DNA of 64,000 nt from Platycnemis pennipes (Eukaryota; Arthropoda; Insecta; Odonata; Platycnemididae). Below, in pieces: positions 1-10,002 of the stretch. A program made the translations under genes and the position numbers. The notes beneath the pieces were generated by a model. The model searched no databases, was not told the DNA's origin, and was given only the letters and a program-made list of their open reading frames with translations. Every line of letters starts with the position of its first letter. Position 1 is the first letter of the stretch. Where the stretch lies: the NCBI GenBank assembly GCA_933228895.1, contig OW121851.1, positions 132,975,624 through 133,039,623 of the forward strand. The letters are read 5' to 3'.

Positions 1-196
1 TGTGTGGCAGGGGGTGAAGATCACCAAGCATGCACTACTAACATGCAAACAAGCAACTAAAGTGTGTCATGCATCTAGATTGTTAGTATCTATATTATTT
101 GAGGGGTTAATACATGCATCATGCACTACAGAATACTCTAAAGTATATCCCCTACAACATTCGTTCCCCTACAACATGCTCGTAACATTCTATTGA
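1..196 (-). repeat. LINE family 1 (CR1/L2-like) 3' end, cut by window edge
   Basis: Reverse-complement copy of the 3' end of a LINE repeated throughout this window. The window opens inside the 3'-terminal stem-loop (tgtgtggcaggg), so the tail lies outside. The body continues with the family words accaagcatgcactac and gggttaatacatgcatcatg. Homology fades after about base 165. The plus-strand reading frame across it is an antisense shadow and not a gene. Confidence 0.8.
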
Positions 197-1290
197 GTCC
201 TAGCGTACTTCCCGGTAGCTGTCACATTCTATCAGAATATGTTAATGGAGAGAGGTGAGCCGAAGTAGTGACATCGAGGTGAAATTTTATCTTCGGTGAA
301 CAGGAATGAATAGGTTAGACCACAATGCCCAATTCTTACACGTGTGGCGATTATCTCCTCCCTCCAACATCCACTGACGGACGAAGGCCATGCAGGTTTT
401 ATCGATTTTATTTCGCGGAGTTTATTGTTCGAGACGTTTGCCCAATGTTGATGCCATAACTCCAGTGCTACATGGCGTAGCAATTGCAAATTGTTGGACC
501 TTATTGGATCCGTTTGCGATTCAAGTCGGCGGAACTCCGATTTCAGCAGTATTTGCATCACATTTAGGAAACAAATGCGCATTTTCCATGCTATAATCTC
601 TCTTAATCTCATTTACGCCGCATGGCAGTGGGTGCAGATTCATCGCAGTGGCGATAGCGAAATTTCACGCAACTCGCGGCTATCGTAGCCGTCCACTGCT
701 ATGTGTAAGGGATAGAAGCTAGCGGTCACCCACGTTCCAATCGACCCTCCCAGACTCTGATTGCCGCCCGGACTTCCTTTCCCTTCGGATGTGCTCCTCG
801 GGGGCTTTTCTCCCAGCTTCGTACAAATCTCTCCCCCTTCATCTCGCCGTCGATATATCGAGATGACATGGATCAGCAATCGCGCGACTTCGATTGCTTC
901 TCTCCGTTCGAGTGCGGGACGCGGGGCGAATGCGGAATGAGACTTTTCGCGATCACCTTAACCCATTTTCTCGGTTGCGTTTCCACCCCGTCTTCTCGCC
1001 CCCTCCCTCCCTCTTGTTTCCCCCTCACTCTGCCGTCGCCGCCTCCGGGGGCGAAGGGGTGCCTCTCACTCGGATGCCGGATCCACGGCCGTGATGCGCC
1101 CGTCCCCACTCCACCTGCACTCCGTCTTTCATGAAATGGCGAAATTTTTCCTTACGATTTTTTTGTCCCGGCCTCCCGTATATTTTATTGCCCTCTTCAC
1201 TCGAGTGTTATCAGTGGCCTCGTCAAACCGATACAGCCAGCTGGGTGAAACCGATTTTAGATTAGTTTTTTCGACTCTGGAATCCAATTT
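197..1290. other. unassigned sequence, GC-rich in the middle
   Basis: No protein or RNA gene recognised. Bases 730-1110 are GC- and pyrimidine-rich with several CpGs. This resembles an untranslated exon or promoter island, but no conserved motif supports a gene. Overlapping frames on both strands look like shadows of base composition. Confidence 0.4.
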
Positions 1291-1291
1291 C

Positions 1292-1830
1292 ATCTACATC
1301 TACGCGATACCCTACAAGCCACCGCGAGGGTGTGTGGCAGGGGGTGAAGATGAACAAAAACTGCATGGATTGGCATATGTATTGACATGCTACTAGGCTA
1401 CTGAATTGAAACATCGAACATAAAAGGGTAAGATGCTGCTACATGTTGAGTACATATGTACATAGTAGTGAATTATTGGTTGTTAATACATCCATCATGC
1501 ACTACAGACTACTCGAACAATATTTTACCAGCCTGTCTATTTACTATGCTGCCTACTGTATTCTCTTTAAGTACGGAGAATAAGTGACATTCGAAATCTA
1601 TCAGTACGACAATCTATCTTTCTAATCTTATTTATCTGGTTGAATCGAGCATAATACGTTGTTTTTTTAAATAATTATTGAACATCTTCAGTAAAGCTAT
1701 CCGTTTTGAATTTCCGCAATAGATTTAATCTGTACTTTAACCCACGATCTGATAATGATTCCCGACCTAATTCTTGTATTAATTCCGATACACTGCTCGT
1801 AACATCTTTTAACAAGCCTAGCTGCTCTTG
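1292..1830 (-). repeat. LINE family 1 3' fragment
   Basis: Begins with the tail complement catctacatctacgcg, then the 3'-terminal hairpin, then about 500 bp of antisense LINE sequence into the C-terminal coding part. Compared with better copies at 55,829 and 57,416 it carries indels after the hairpin (gatgaacaaaaactg replaces the usual gatcaccaagc), so it is decayed. It is 5'-truncated near 1,830. Confidence 0.85.
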
Positions 1831-2586
1831 CGATGAAATTTCGCGCGTCACACGCGACAGCCGGTGCTAATTGCCAAGTGCGACCGTCGTAAAACGCGCC
1901 GCTTTTGCACACGTCTTTCGGCCTCGCTGCTTCCTGGGCGCGACACGCCCTGCCGCCGGCACTCCCCGCTCCTCCTCCCCCCCGGCTCCTCGCGGAGCGG
2001 GCGCGGCAAGTGCCGCACCACTCGCGCGTGAAGGCGATGGAGCGGCATCCGATGGAGGCCTTGCACCGGCCACCACGCGAAAAGAGCGCAGCGGGAAGAC
2101 GACCGCCATTCACCGGCGCGATGTTTACGTTTGTCGATGCAGAAATCCCCGAGTCGCCAGCCTCCCCTCTCTAGTCTGCCGCGGACGCCTCGAGCACACC
2201 GCACTTGGCACGGTCTTAGCACTCTCCCGGAAGTATTCTAAGACGGTGTGCGGCAGAGTGTCCGTCAACCGCAGTCGTGGGGTAGCGAGTACTATCTCGG
2301 GAGAACTGTACCGGAATATCCGTGGTCACTCGAAAGTTTGTCACAGGGACTTTAACACGAGAGAAGTCCGACCAAAACTTGTAGTGTATTCGTGAATATT
2401 TCATGGAATTCCTAAGAAACAAACAGCATATGCACCTTCCAATATTTTATCGACATGTATCAATTAGAGAACCCCGTAAAAAAATGTTCCCCATATTTTC
2501 CTCGGGGTGGTAGTATTGTGGTTCTTGGCTTTATATTAGTACATGTATAGGTACTCTGATACACAATCATGTCCGATGATGGTTTA
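1831..2586. other. CpG-rich island without recognised gene
   Basis: Bases 1838-2200 are dense in CpG (for example gcgcgtcacacgcgac). A 174-codon plus-strand frame at 1871-2395 and minus frames over the same bases have compositional bias (Arg, Pro, Ala) and no domain I know. It may be a promoter or 5' exon region, or only base composition. Confidence 0.3.
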
Positions 2587-2622
2587 CCCCCTGCCACACC
2601 CCCTTGAGGTGGCTTGCAGGCT
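2587..2622 (+). repeat. isolated LINE 3'-terminal hairpin, plus orientation
   Basis: Only the terminal stem-loop of the CR1/L2-like LINEs is present: ccccctgccacaccc, loop, ggtggcttgcagg. It lies about 30 bp from, and faces, the minus-strand copy starting at 2,651. It looks like an extremely 5'-truncated insertion or a remnant end. Confidence 0.65.
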
Positions 2623-2650
2623 TCACTTCAAACACGAACTCAGAAACACA

Positions 2651-3100
2651 TGTACATCTACGCGATACCCTGCCAGCCACCGCGAGGGTGTGTGGCAGGG
2701 GGTGAATGTCACCAAGCATGCACTATTGACATGCACATAAGCAACTGTAGGGTCTCATGCAACTGGATATGTAGTAACTATAGTATTTAAGGGATTAATA
2801 CATGCATCGTGCACTACAGACTACTCAAATATTTCCCCTGCCTATCCCTTTGCTATGCTGCCTATTGTGTTCTCTTATAGTACGGGGGAAAAATAACGTT
2901 TTGAATCTATCAGTACGAAAACCTATCTCTCTAATCTTATTTATCTGGTCGAATCTAGCATAATACGCTGGTGTTTTTCATATATGCCTAACATCTTCAG
3001 TAAAGTTATCGTATTGAAATGTCTCTAATAGATTTAATCTGTACTTTAACCTACGCTCTGAAAATGATTCCCACCCTAATTCTTGTATTGATTCTGATAC
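2651..3100 (-). repeat. LINE family 1 3' fragment
   Basis: Tail complement tacatctacgcg and hairpin are followed by the family 3' region. This includes atagtacgggggaaaaata and the complement of the C-terminal coding part (cttcagtaaagttatc, ctacgctctgaaaatg). It stops near 3,100, before the VWDP-motif region present in longer copies. Confidence 0.85.
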
Positions 3101-4385
3101 ATAATTTTTAAATGACTCAGCATCTGCATTGTGCTAATCATTTGACTGAGCACTCGAGGACACCTAACTGCAATCGCTCAATCAAAGTCGAGAACATTAG
3201 AGAAAGGACAGTTTTTCTGTGCCTAAATCACAATTGAGACCTTTCATCCATTTCATTAGCTATCAATAAGTCTTAAGATATTCATCTTTTCGTTCACATG
3301 GAACGAGAAAAAAAGGCTAGTGCTTGGAGAGTTCTCGGGTTGTTGGTTCTTCATCTTGACAACTACAACAAACTTACATCGTGAGAACATCCCAATCAAT
3401 TTCTCCAGCAATATCAATGTGTGAGGATAATCAGCAACAAATCCCAGAATTTTCCACCTCGTATGACGCAGAGGCATTTTCATCCAAGAAACTGCCATGA
3501 TAAATTTCCGTTTCGTGAAAAAGTTCTCCGTGGCACTCGGATTCAAAACTTTCATAATGGCATCCCCCAACCTCGGATCGTGGAAACGCATGCTGGCGTG
3601 AATCAGCCTCCGAGCCTCCCTCCTTCCTGTTCCCCGCCCACCCTGGCAGCTAGGGGCGGGGTGTTTCTCTCCCTTCACGGTGAGCACTTGGAGGGAGAGG
3701 GGGGGGAGGGGAGTGTGGAGAGAGGGGTATTGGGGGAGGGGGTGGGAGCGAGTATAAACCGAGAATGCTAAGGAAGTCTCAAAAATGTAACTGCCCTCTC
3801 AGCCACCATAAAGGCTGGCCTTTTCCTTGGCGACTCGTGCTAAGTGCCCCGGCTAAAAATATCACGCCCACTTCTCAAGGGTCCTCGCGGATCCCCGGTT
3901 CTCCAGGCGTCGTGAACTGGAGTAGGCCACTGATGGGAGGAAACTCGGGGAAAACATACGGGAAGCAATATCTAAGGCAGCACATACATCCCCATCCGAA
4001 GGCAACGAATGTTTGAAACTTTGTGGAGATAAATTTCATGCGGGGATGAACGGTTGCAGGATACCCTTTGCCGCGAAGTAGATTTTGAAGCCGCCTAAGT
4101 GGAGATCCAAGGAGTAAGTTATGAGTGCACAAGAGTGGAAAATTTCAATGTCGGCATTATATTGCATTGTGCTACATACTAACGGAGAGATTTTCAGTGC
4201 ACCCATACGGTACGCTTTTTATCTAAACTTTTGAAGAAAACTTCGAGCAATCATTGCACCACTTAATTAGGGAAATAAATTTAAAGTTATTCCCACCTGC
4301 AGATTTCTGAAAGGAATACATTAAACATACACTGTTCGATTTAAAAACGATAAAACTCATTAAAGATGACATTAATAATAACAAA
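3101..4385. other. unassigned; purine-rich tract
   Basis: No gene recognised. Bases 3,680-3,750 form a purine-rich, G-run tract downstream of a GC-rich stretch at 3,590-3,670. The frames at 3,256-3,687 (minus) and 3,421-3,771 (plus) overlap each other and show no recognisable domain. Confidence 0.35.
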
Positions 4386-4404
4386 AAGCACTTGATATTT
4401 CACT

Positions 4405-4462
4405 GCTTTATTTGCACAAACGACCCAGGTTTCGACGTTCAAACGTCATCTTCAGGAGTGCC
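4405..4462 (-). ncRNA. hammerhead ribozyme-like motif of Penelope-like type
   Basis: On the minus strand the order is: ctgaaga; a U; helix II gacg-tttgaa-cgtc; gaaac; a short cctggg helix III; then gtc, which is the expected cleavage triplet. Flanking gcac (4,459 side) and gtgc (4,414 side) can form helix I. CUGANGA and GAAA are the conserved hammerhead core boxes, and such minimal ribozymes are known in Penelope-like retroelements. The extra U after the first box is a departure from the textbook core. The a/t-rich tail caaataaag follows. Confidence 0.6.
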
Positions 4463-4740
4463 TTCCTGAATCGTACCTTAAATCGGTTCCAAAACGTTAC
4501 GCTCAAAATCATCAATTAAAACAGGATGCTATTTGTCGTTGTGGCGTGATAGAATGGTCCATTCTTCCACCTAGTCAACTGAAAATAAACGAGCTAGGTA
4601 AAAATCTGAAGCAAGAGGTAAACGTGATAGTGGGCCATACCGTCTCCTATATTCAAGATAGTCGGGATTAGCTGATGAACGCAAGTTCAGTGGGGCACAA
4701 CAAAAATTACGAACACAAGGAGGAGAATTCAAAGCGCACG
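4456..4740. other. unassigned, AT-leaning
   Basis: No gene or recognised repeat seen. It lies between the hammerhead-type motif and the minus-strand SINE and might be the remainder of the Penelope-like fragment, but no reverse transcriptase or GIY-YIG motif is visible. Confidence 0.3.
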
Positions 4741-4870
4741 AACTAGCCGTGAAAACTTTAGCGGCGTTACCCGCTGAAATTGCACTATAGCAAATGCTCG
4801 AACCCGGACCCCCTGATTTCCGGCCAGGTACTCTACCAGTTGAGCTACCAAGGCGTCCTCTTTCTTTGTG
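4741..4870 (-). repeat. tRNA-derived SINE A, minus arm of a palindrome
   Basis: On the minus strand: a tRNA-like head with A-box tagctcaactggtagag and B-box region gggttcgag, followed after a deletion by the SINE body (tttcagcgggtaacgccgc). Bases 4,797-4,870 are the exact reverse complement of 4,901-4,974. Relative to the other arm this copy lacks about 35 bp after the B-box. Confidence 0.8.
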
Positions 4871-4900
4871 TTTTTCTTCTCTTTAGTGCTTTATAATTTC

Positions 4901-5035
4901 CACAAAGAAAGAGGACGCCTTGGTAGCTCAACTGGTAGAGTACCTGGCCGGAAATCAGGGGGTCCGGGTTCGAGTCCCGGTCAAGGCGAATCATTTTTTC
5001 TCTGTGGAACATTTGCTACAAGGAGGAGAGATGAG
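4901..5035 (+). repeat. tRNA-derived SINE A, plus arm of a palindrome
   Basis: tRNA-like head 4,917-4,988: acceptor gccttgg pairing with caaggc, D arm gctcaactggtagag, anticodon stem cctgg/tcagg, B-box ggttcgagtcc. A body starting attttttctctgtggaa follows. The non-tRNA body marks it as a SINE head and not a functional tRNA gene. It forms a 74-bp perfect inverted repeat with 4,797-4,870 across a 30-bp spacer. Confidence 0.8.
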
Positions 5036-5039
5036 TACC

Positions 5040-5607
5040 GCATCGAATGTACCAAATAACTCTCTCACCTATGCAAAACACTTATCCCTCAAAACTATCC
5101 CTTTTAGTCTTGCACTGTTAACTTTAATCTTTCGTGTGGTGAACACATACGCGAAATAATGGGACGAGCTAATCGTAAACTGGGATTCATAGAAAGAGTT
5201 CAGGGTAAATGTGACGAACATGAACGAGAAACTTATCCCTTGTTCGACCCTATTTGGAATTTGGACCTACGCGGCCAGTATATGGGATCCTTACGAAATA
5301 GGCTTAAATGATGAACTGGAGCGTGTGCAGCGAAGATTAGCAAGATTTATAAAGCGACGGTATGATAACTATATTAGCATAACCAGTCTATTAGACGAAC
5401 TAAAATAGGGATCATTGTCAGACCGTGGGTTGGAATTTATACCTAAACTCTTAAATAAATTCCAAGATCATAGACTTCATCTCTTCACTAAATCTCAAGA
5501 TAATATATTCACTGATGACGTTAAAAATGTTTTGCGAACCTCAACTTACTATGGTAGACTGGACCATGATAATAAAACTAGAGAAATTGATAGCCGAACT
5601 GACAGAA
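5040..5607 (+). pseudogene. LINE family 2 (CR1/L2-like) C-terminal coding fragment, 5' piece
   Basis: Decayed coding sequence for the region downstream of the reverse transcriptase. Conserved words visible in translation include WDPYEIGLNDELERVQRR, then LLNKFQ and YYGRLDH..KTREID. Frameshifts break it (different frames at 5,211-5,408 and 5,415 onward). The copy is interrupted at 5,607 by a Jockey-like insertion and resumes at 7,100. VWDP...ERVQRR...ARFV is typical of CR1/L2-group LINEs. Confidence 0.8.
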
Positions 5608-6107
5608 CAGAACTTTTCAAGTTAAACGCCAAGGCTATCTTTCCCCCGACAAACAGGGCATATACGGGAGTTCCGCAAGGAGCTGTCCTTACCCCGACCC
5701 TGTTTAACATCTATATCGATGACTTTCCGACGACCCCTTACTCAGAACTCTACCTGTACGCTGACGATGTCACCATTGCTGCTCGCAATTGGTGGCCAGA
5801 CAAAAACGCTGACGTACTCCAAGACCATCTGGACTTGATTGAAGACTGGTTGGGCGCATGGAAGCTGGAGATGAATCCGGCCAGATGCGTCAAAGTCTGC
5901 TTCACCTTCAAGACGCACAGACGTGACAACTTCCCCCAAACGCTTTATAACAAATTTATTCCTCAATTGACTGAGACTACCTTTATGGGGGTGACTCTCG
6001 ACGAAAGACTGTCCTTCAACAGCCACATTCAATACATCCTTTCCTCTGTCTACAACTCCAAAATGGCCCTTCATCTACTCATCCACTCATCCATTATAAT
6101 AGTCTAA
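5415..6107 (+). CDS. chimeric open frame: LINE family 2 C-terminus fused to Jockey-like reverse transcriptase
   Basis: A 230-codon uninterrupted frame. Residues 1 to about 64 come from the interrupted family 2 LINE (KLLNKFQ, YYGRLDH, TREID). The rest is Jockey-like reverse transcriptase with GVPQG at about 85-89 and the catalytic YADD at about 115-118. The fusion arose because the inserted element happened to join in frame. It lacks most of the polymerase and is very unlikely to be a working protein. Confidence 0.6.
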   Translation: MSDRGLEFIPKLLNKFQDHRLHLFTKSQDNIFTDDVKNVLRTSTYYGRLDHDNKTREIDSRTDRTELFKLNAKAIFPPTNRAYTGVPQGAVLTPTLFNIYIDDFPTTPYSELYLYADDVTIAARNWWPDKNADVLQDHLDLIEDWLGAWKLEMNPARCVKVCFTFKTHRRDNFPQTLYNKFIPQLTETTFMGVTLDERLSFNSHIQYILSSVYNSKMALHLLIHSSIIIV

Positions 6108-7099
6108 CGTCCCTTCGAAATAAACTGTTAATCCTGTACAGCATCCTTCTCCTTAAAATTCTGTATGCCTCACCGATCTGGTGTACTGCCAAACCAGCTC
6201 ATCTCAAACGTATTCAAGTGTGGTTCAACAAAACGGTCAGGCAACTGGCCGGGGCTCCATGGTTCATATCAAACCTGTCTATCCTAACCGAACTTAACAT
6301 CCCCCCTTTTCCCTGACCTTATCCGGAAATGCCTTTACAACTGCTCCTTATCCATAAAATGCTTCGCCAATGAGTTAATCTCCGAACTTTGGTCCCCTTC
6401 CCTACCTGTTGGCAAATTCAGCTATCCTCGCAATAAGCTCCTTCCTTCCAAACCGTTAAAGAAAATCCATATCCCTAAACTCCCTGCAAACGTTACCCAC
6501 CTTGAATCCCTACATGTACTATTTAAACTCTTCCCAGTTCCCGCCTCAGTGGTCACAGATGTTATCATCCCTGAAGAATCATCAAGCCAGGAAGAAGACG
6601 AAGCACCCCCAATCCCTAACAACCCAACATCAAACCTTACAATCACCTATTCTCACAACGGCATGGGGCATGGAGCACCACAGCTCCCCAACCTTCAACC
6701 ACCTGAACCCGATTAAGTCATTATTCCTGTTATCCCAACCCTAATTGCAATACCTGAATAAAATAGCCCGTCAAATTCCGAATCAAACCTTCATATGAAG
6801 CAACCAGTCATCTCAAAAAAATGTCCTCATCCAAAAATAACTCCCTTAACTAAATAACCCTTCTTAACGTCCGGATCCCTCCAAAAATATTCTCTACGTA
6901 AACAAAACCACCTTTCTCTCTCACTGGATTAACCCTAATGAATTAATTTCCTCAATAAAATAACCTTTCGAGCTTCCCACCCTAAAAAAAGAACCTTACT
7001 TCACCACCGTCCATTTCATATTATAATCCTCCTCTACCTCGACCATAAAGGGCAAAGCGCCCGGGATGGTGATATAGGTTTCCTGAAATTAGTCCGAGT
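5608..7099 (+). mobile_element. 5'-truncated Jockey-like LINE inserted in LINE family 2
   Basis: The 1,492-bp insert lies between two copies of ccgaactgacaga (5,595-5,607 and 7,100-7,112), a 13-bp target duplication. It encodes a reverse transcriptase piece with GVPQGAVLTPTLFNIYIDDF (from about 5,667) and LYADDVTIAA (from about 5,754). Past the frame break near 6,107 another frame reads KILYASPIWCTAKPAHLKRI, a typical Jockey C-terminal region. Stops and frameshifts make it nonfunctional. The 5' part, including any endonuclease and ORF1, is missing. The 3' end holds the small hairpin gggcaaagcgccc. Confidence 0.85.
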
Positions 7100-7437
7100 C
7101 CGAACTGACAGATTCAAAATGCCCTTCTTTCCTCGTACAATAAAGGGATATGAATAACTGTAAATATATCCAATTGTATAAATACAAGTGTATCAATGGA
7201 TATCATTAGTAGATATATGTTTATTTAAGGACTTATAACTAACCCAACCAACAGCATGTTTTTGCATGTTTGCTTTGCAATTTCTATCTTTTTTAAATAG
7301 TGAAGTTCTGACTAGTGTATTAATACTATTCCTTTTTCATGTATGATATGTAGTGCATGTTTGGTGAGAAATCACCCCCTGCCACACACCTTTGTGGTGG
7401 CTTGCAGGGTATTATGTAGATCTAGATGGTTAGTCTA
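7100..7437 (+). repeat. LINE family 2 fragment, 3' piece with terminal hairpin
   Basis: Continuation of the family 2 copy broken at 5,607. It opens with the duplicated ccgaactgacaga, then fkmPFFPRTI-like coding, the 3' UTR (aacccaaccaacagcatg) and the terminal stem-loop ccccctgccacacacc...ggtggcttgcaggg, ending ttatgtagatctagat. Confidence 0.85.
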
Positions 7438-7488
7438 CATAGAATTATAGGGATTGGTTTTTAATACATGCATCATCACTACAGCTAT
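7428..7488 (-). repeat. LINE family 1 internal fragment
   Basis: A 60-bp antisense piece of family 1 (gatggttagtctacat, gttaatacatgcatca analogue, cactacag) is fused directly to the family 2 tail at gtagatcta and then to another family 2 piece. The match to 10,640-10,700 is close. Confidence 0.6.
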
Positions 7489-7806
7489 AATAGCGTAACC
7501 AATCTGTTAAATGAATTAAAATGGGAATCATTGTCAGATCGCATTTTGAAAATTAGAATATAGAAATCTCCTAAATAAATTCCAAGATAATATTTTCAGT
7601 GATGACGTTAAAAATATTTTGCCTTGCTATTTTTATCTTTTTTTAATTGTGAAGTTTAGACTAGTGTATCAATACCAATCCTTAGTTGTGCATGATATGT
7701 AATGCATCTTTGTAGTGAATTCACTCCTTGCCACATACCTTTGTAGTGAATTCACCCCTTGCCACGCACCTTTATGGTGGTTTGCAAGGTATTAAGTAGA
7801 CGTAAA
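7489..7806 (+). repeat. LINE family 2 fragment with internal deletion and duplicated 3' hairpin
   Basis: Starts in the coding part (agcgtaaccaatctgttaaatg). It jumps at about 7,619 from aaaatattttg straight to the 3' UTR word ccttgctatttttatc, and then repeats its end: gaattcactccttgccacatacctttgtagt followed by gaattcaccccttgccacgcacc. The tail is taagtagacgt. Confidence 0.8.
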
Positions 7807-10002
7807 CAATGGTGGACTATAGGATGATCGCTCTCTACGCTGCAGCGCAGGCGTGATCCTCTTCCATGGGACCTCGCGTAGACATTTCACCGCCTGTGTG
7901 TAGAATTCACCTTGTAGAGTACTATCCGAGCAACAGGTTGGACGTACACGGAGTAAGGATTAATACGTTGTAAATGCCTGGCTGGGAAGCGTTGTCGATT
8001 GCGGTTGGCCGGGAAAGAGGTCACCAGCATCCGTCGTTGGTGCAATTCACGTTGTAATTGCGGCCGAATGCAACGGGAGGCGCTTCAAACTGGGCCCGCG
8101 GAGCCGAAAGTGTGTCGTACGGAGCGGTCTTGCGGTGTGCGACCTCGCGGGTCGCCGGTTGAATTCCCGGCTGCGGAATCAGGCCCTTCCCTCCGCGCGA
8201 CGGAACGATCATTGCTGACTCGCGCTTGTGGCTGCGTCCAGGTCATGCATGCTTCGTTCACGACGATCTGTCGCTGACGCTTTTTCAGGATACCTATATC
8301 GCCATCCCGGGCGTTTGCCCTCTATGGTCGTGGTTGGGAATATCGGAAGGAAAAAATTTCGGTGGGGGAGAAAGGTTATATAGTTAGGGTAGGAAGCTCA
8401 ATGGGTTTCTTTGTTGAGGGAGTTATTTTTGGGGACAATCCAAGGTGAGACGGATTATTTCATTAGGGTAGAATTGTTTGGGGTGATCCCGGGGGTGTGA
8501 AGGGTTGTTTTGTTTGGGAGTAACTTTTTGTGACTGAGGAAATAATTTAGGGATGTCTGGTTGCGTTATATGTTTGTATAGAGAAGGAGAGAGAAGGGTT
8601 GTTTTGTTAGGGTAATGCTGAAGGTAGGATAGCGTGGGAATGGGTTTATCGGTGGTGTCTAATCACCATTTATGCTCGACCGGGCAGTAGTGCCCTGTGC
8701 TCGGTCAGCACTCGTGAGCAAATAACGAGGTTCCACCGGTGTTTTTGAATAAATGCAATTTTGTGAACATTTGATGATACATGTTATTTTTGGCCATCCT
8801 ATTGATTGCCGATGGAACAATAGGCGAAAATCTCGCTTTCATTTTAAATTTGTATTTGTTCTCCCTTTCATTTACATATTTGCCTTTTCTTTCTCATTGC
8901 ATGCGGTGTAGATATTTTTAAAATTATATCCGTTTTTATTATTCTTTAAACACATTTCTAAGTAGCAATGGATAGTTTCTCGTCGATGTTGGCGATCTAA
9001 GGATAAGGCCATTACACAAATAAGGATATGCTAGTGTTTGGAGAGAGGTAGAAATTCAAGGAATCGTCGACCTTATGACTAAGATGGAAGTGTAAGGTGC
9101 TTCTTTTCCGCCATGAGAGACATTAATTTTGGCTTCTCTGTGTTAATTTAAGAATACCAGGTGTCGCGTTACCCCCGTCCTTGTTGTGGCTTGCATGCTG
9201 TGGGCATGGAGTTGGCCACTCGGATGTTCAATTCATCCCCGTTTGTGAGTGAGTATTGCGATGTGCGTGTGGCAATCATCATTCACAATTCTCGAATATG
9301 AATGCAAATATTTATGCGCAAGCGTGAAGGAAAAAATGATTCGCTAACCTCGGTCTGTGGCTTTTTCTTGCCGCAGACCGAGTGGAAATAATCTCTACGT
9401 GCCGGCGTGAAAGATCAGACGCTTGGATTGAAAGTCGCCCTTCAATCCAAGATACTGACCGGTCGGACGAGATGATAAGTGGGAAGGAAGTGAAAGTCTC
9501 ATTGGAACCAACGCAAGAGACCTGCGCCAAAGCAAATACCTCCTCTAAGTGTTCGGATTTTAGAAATGCGGTTACTCAAAGGTAGTGAAAAAAAATGCTT
9601 CGAAAACTCCATTTTAATTCATATTAATAAGAAGTAGGTATACTTGTGCATGAAAGGCTCTGCCGTGCTACTGTTGCCGGTATTACTATTGCCGTTCGCT
9701 CTTTTGAGCCGTGCAATGTGGCTCAGTTCAGAAGTCGGCATTGACGAATAAAGAATCGACTTAATATCCTCGCGTCCAACCTGACTAAATGATATTAGTT
9801 AAAGAATTTGAATTCGTACGTATTTTAGTTGCTGCCCCCTTTAATTTTGTTCGACCGAATTTCAGCATTGTCCCACTTGATGATGAGCGTTAAATTTTAC
9901 ATGATTTGTGAAATCTGATGCATTAAATCAGATTTTATCGGCAGCGGTTATAGCGGATAATGCATTCAATTATTCCGTAGATTCCGGCGATATTGCGTGG
10001 TA
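7807..10002. other. unassigned intergenic sequence
   Basis: No gene recognised. GC-rich at 8,000-8,280 (the frame at 7,999-8,277 has no known domain), then AT-leaning. A tRNA-like B-box occurs at 8,150. Two short perfect hairpins occur at 9,349-9,383 and 9,421-9,451. Confidence 0.35.
8108..8180 (+). repeat. possible tRNA-derived SINE head
   Basis: A GC-rich segment with the B-box-like cggttgaattcccggc, preceded by an A-box-like ggtcttgcggtgtgcg at a tRNA-like distance. No convincing acceptor or anticodon stems. I rate it as a degraded SINE head only. Confidence 0.3.

Noticed and set aside
1697..2395. Overlapping frames of 124-174 codons as a host gene
   Set aside because: CpG-rich sequence opens frames on both strands; no recognisable motif or splice structure.
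4917..4988. Functional tRNA gene (looks like a full cloverleaf)
   Set aside because: A non-tRNA body follows, an inverted copy lies 30 bp away, and other copies occur at 16.7, 17.2 and 63 kb, so it is a SINE head.
8640..8770. Possible microRNA-like hairpin around ccgggcagtagtgccc
   Set aside because: The stem is too short and the flanks do not pair; not enough to call an RNA.
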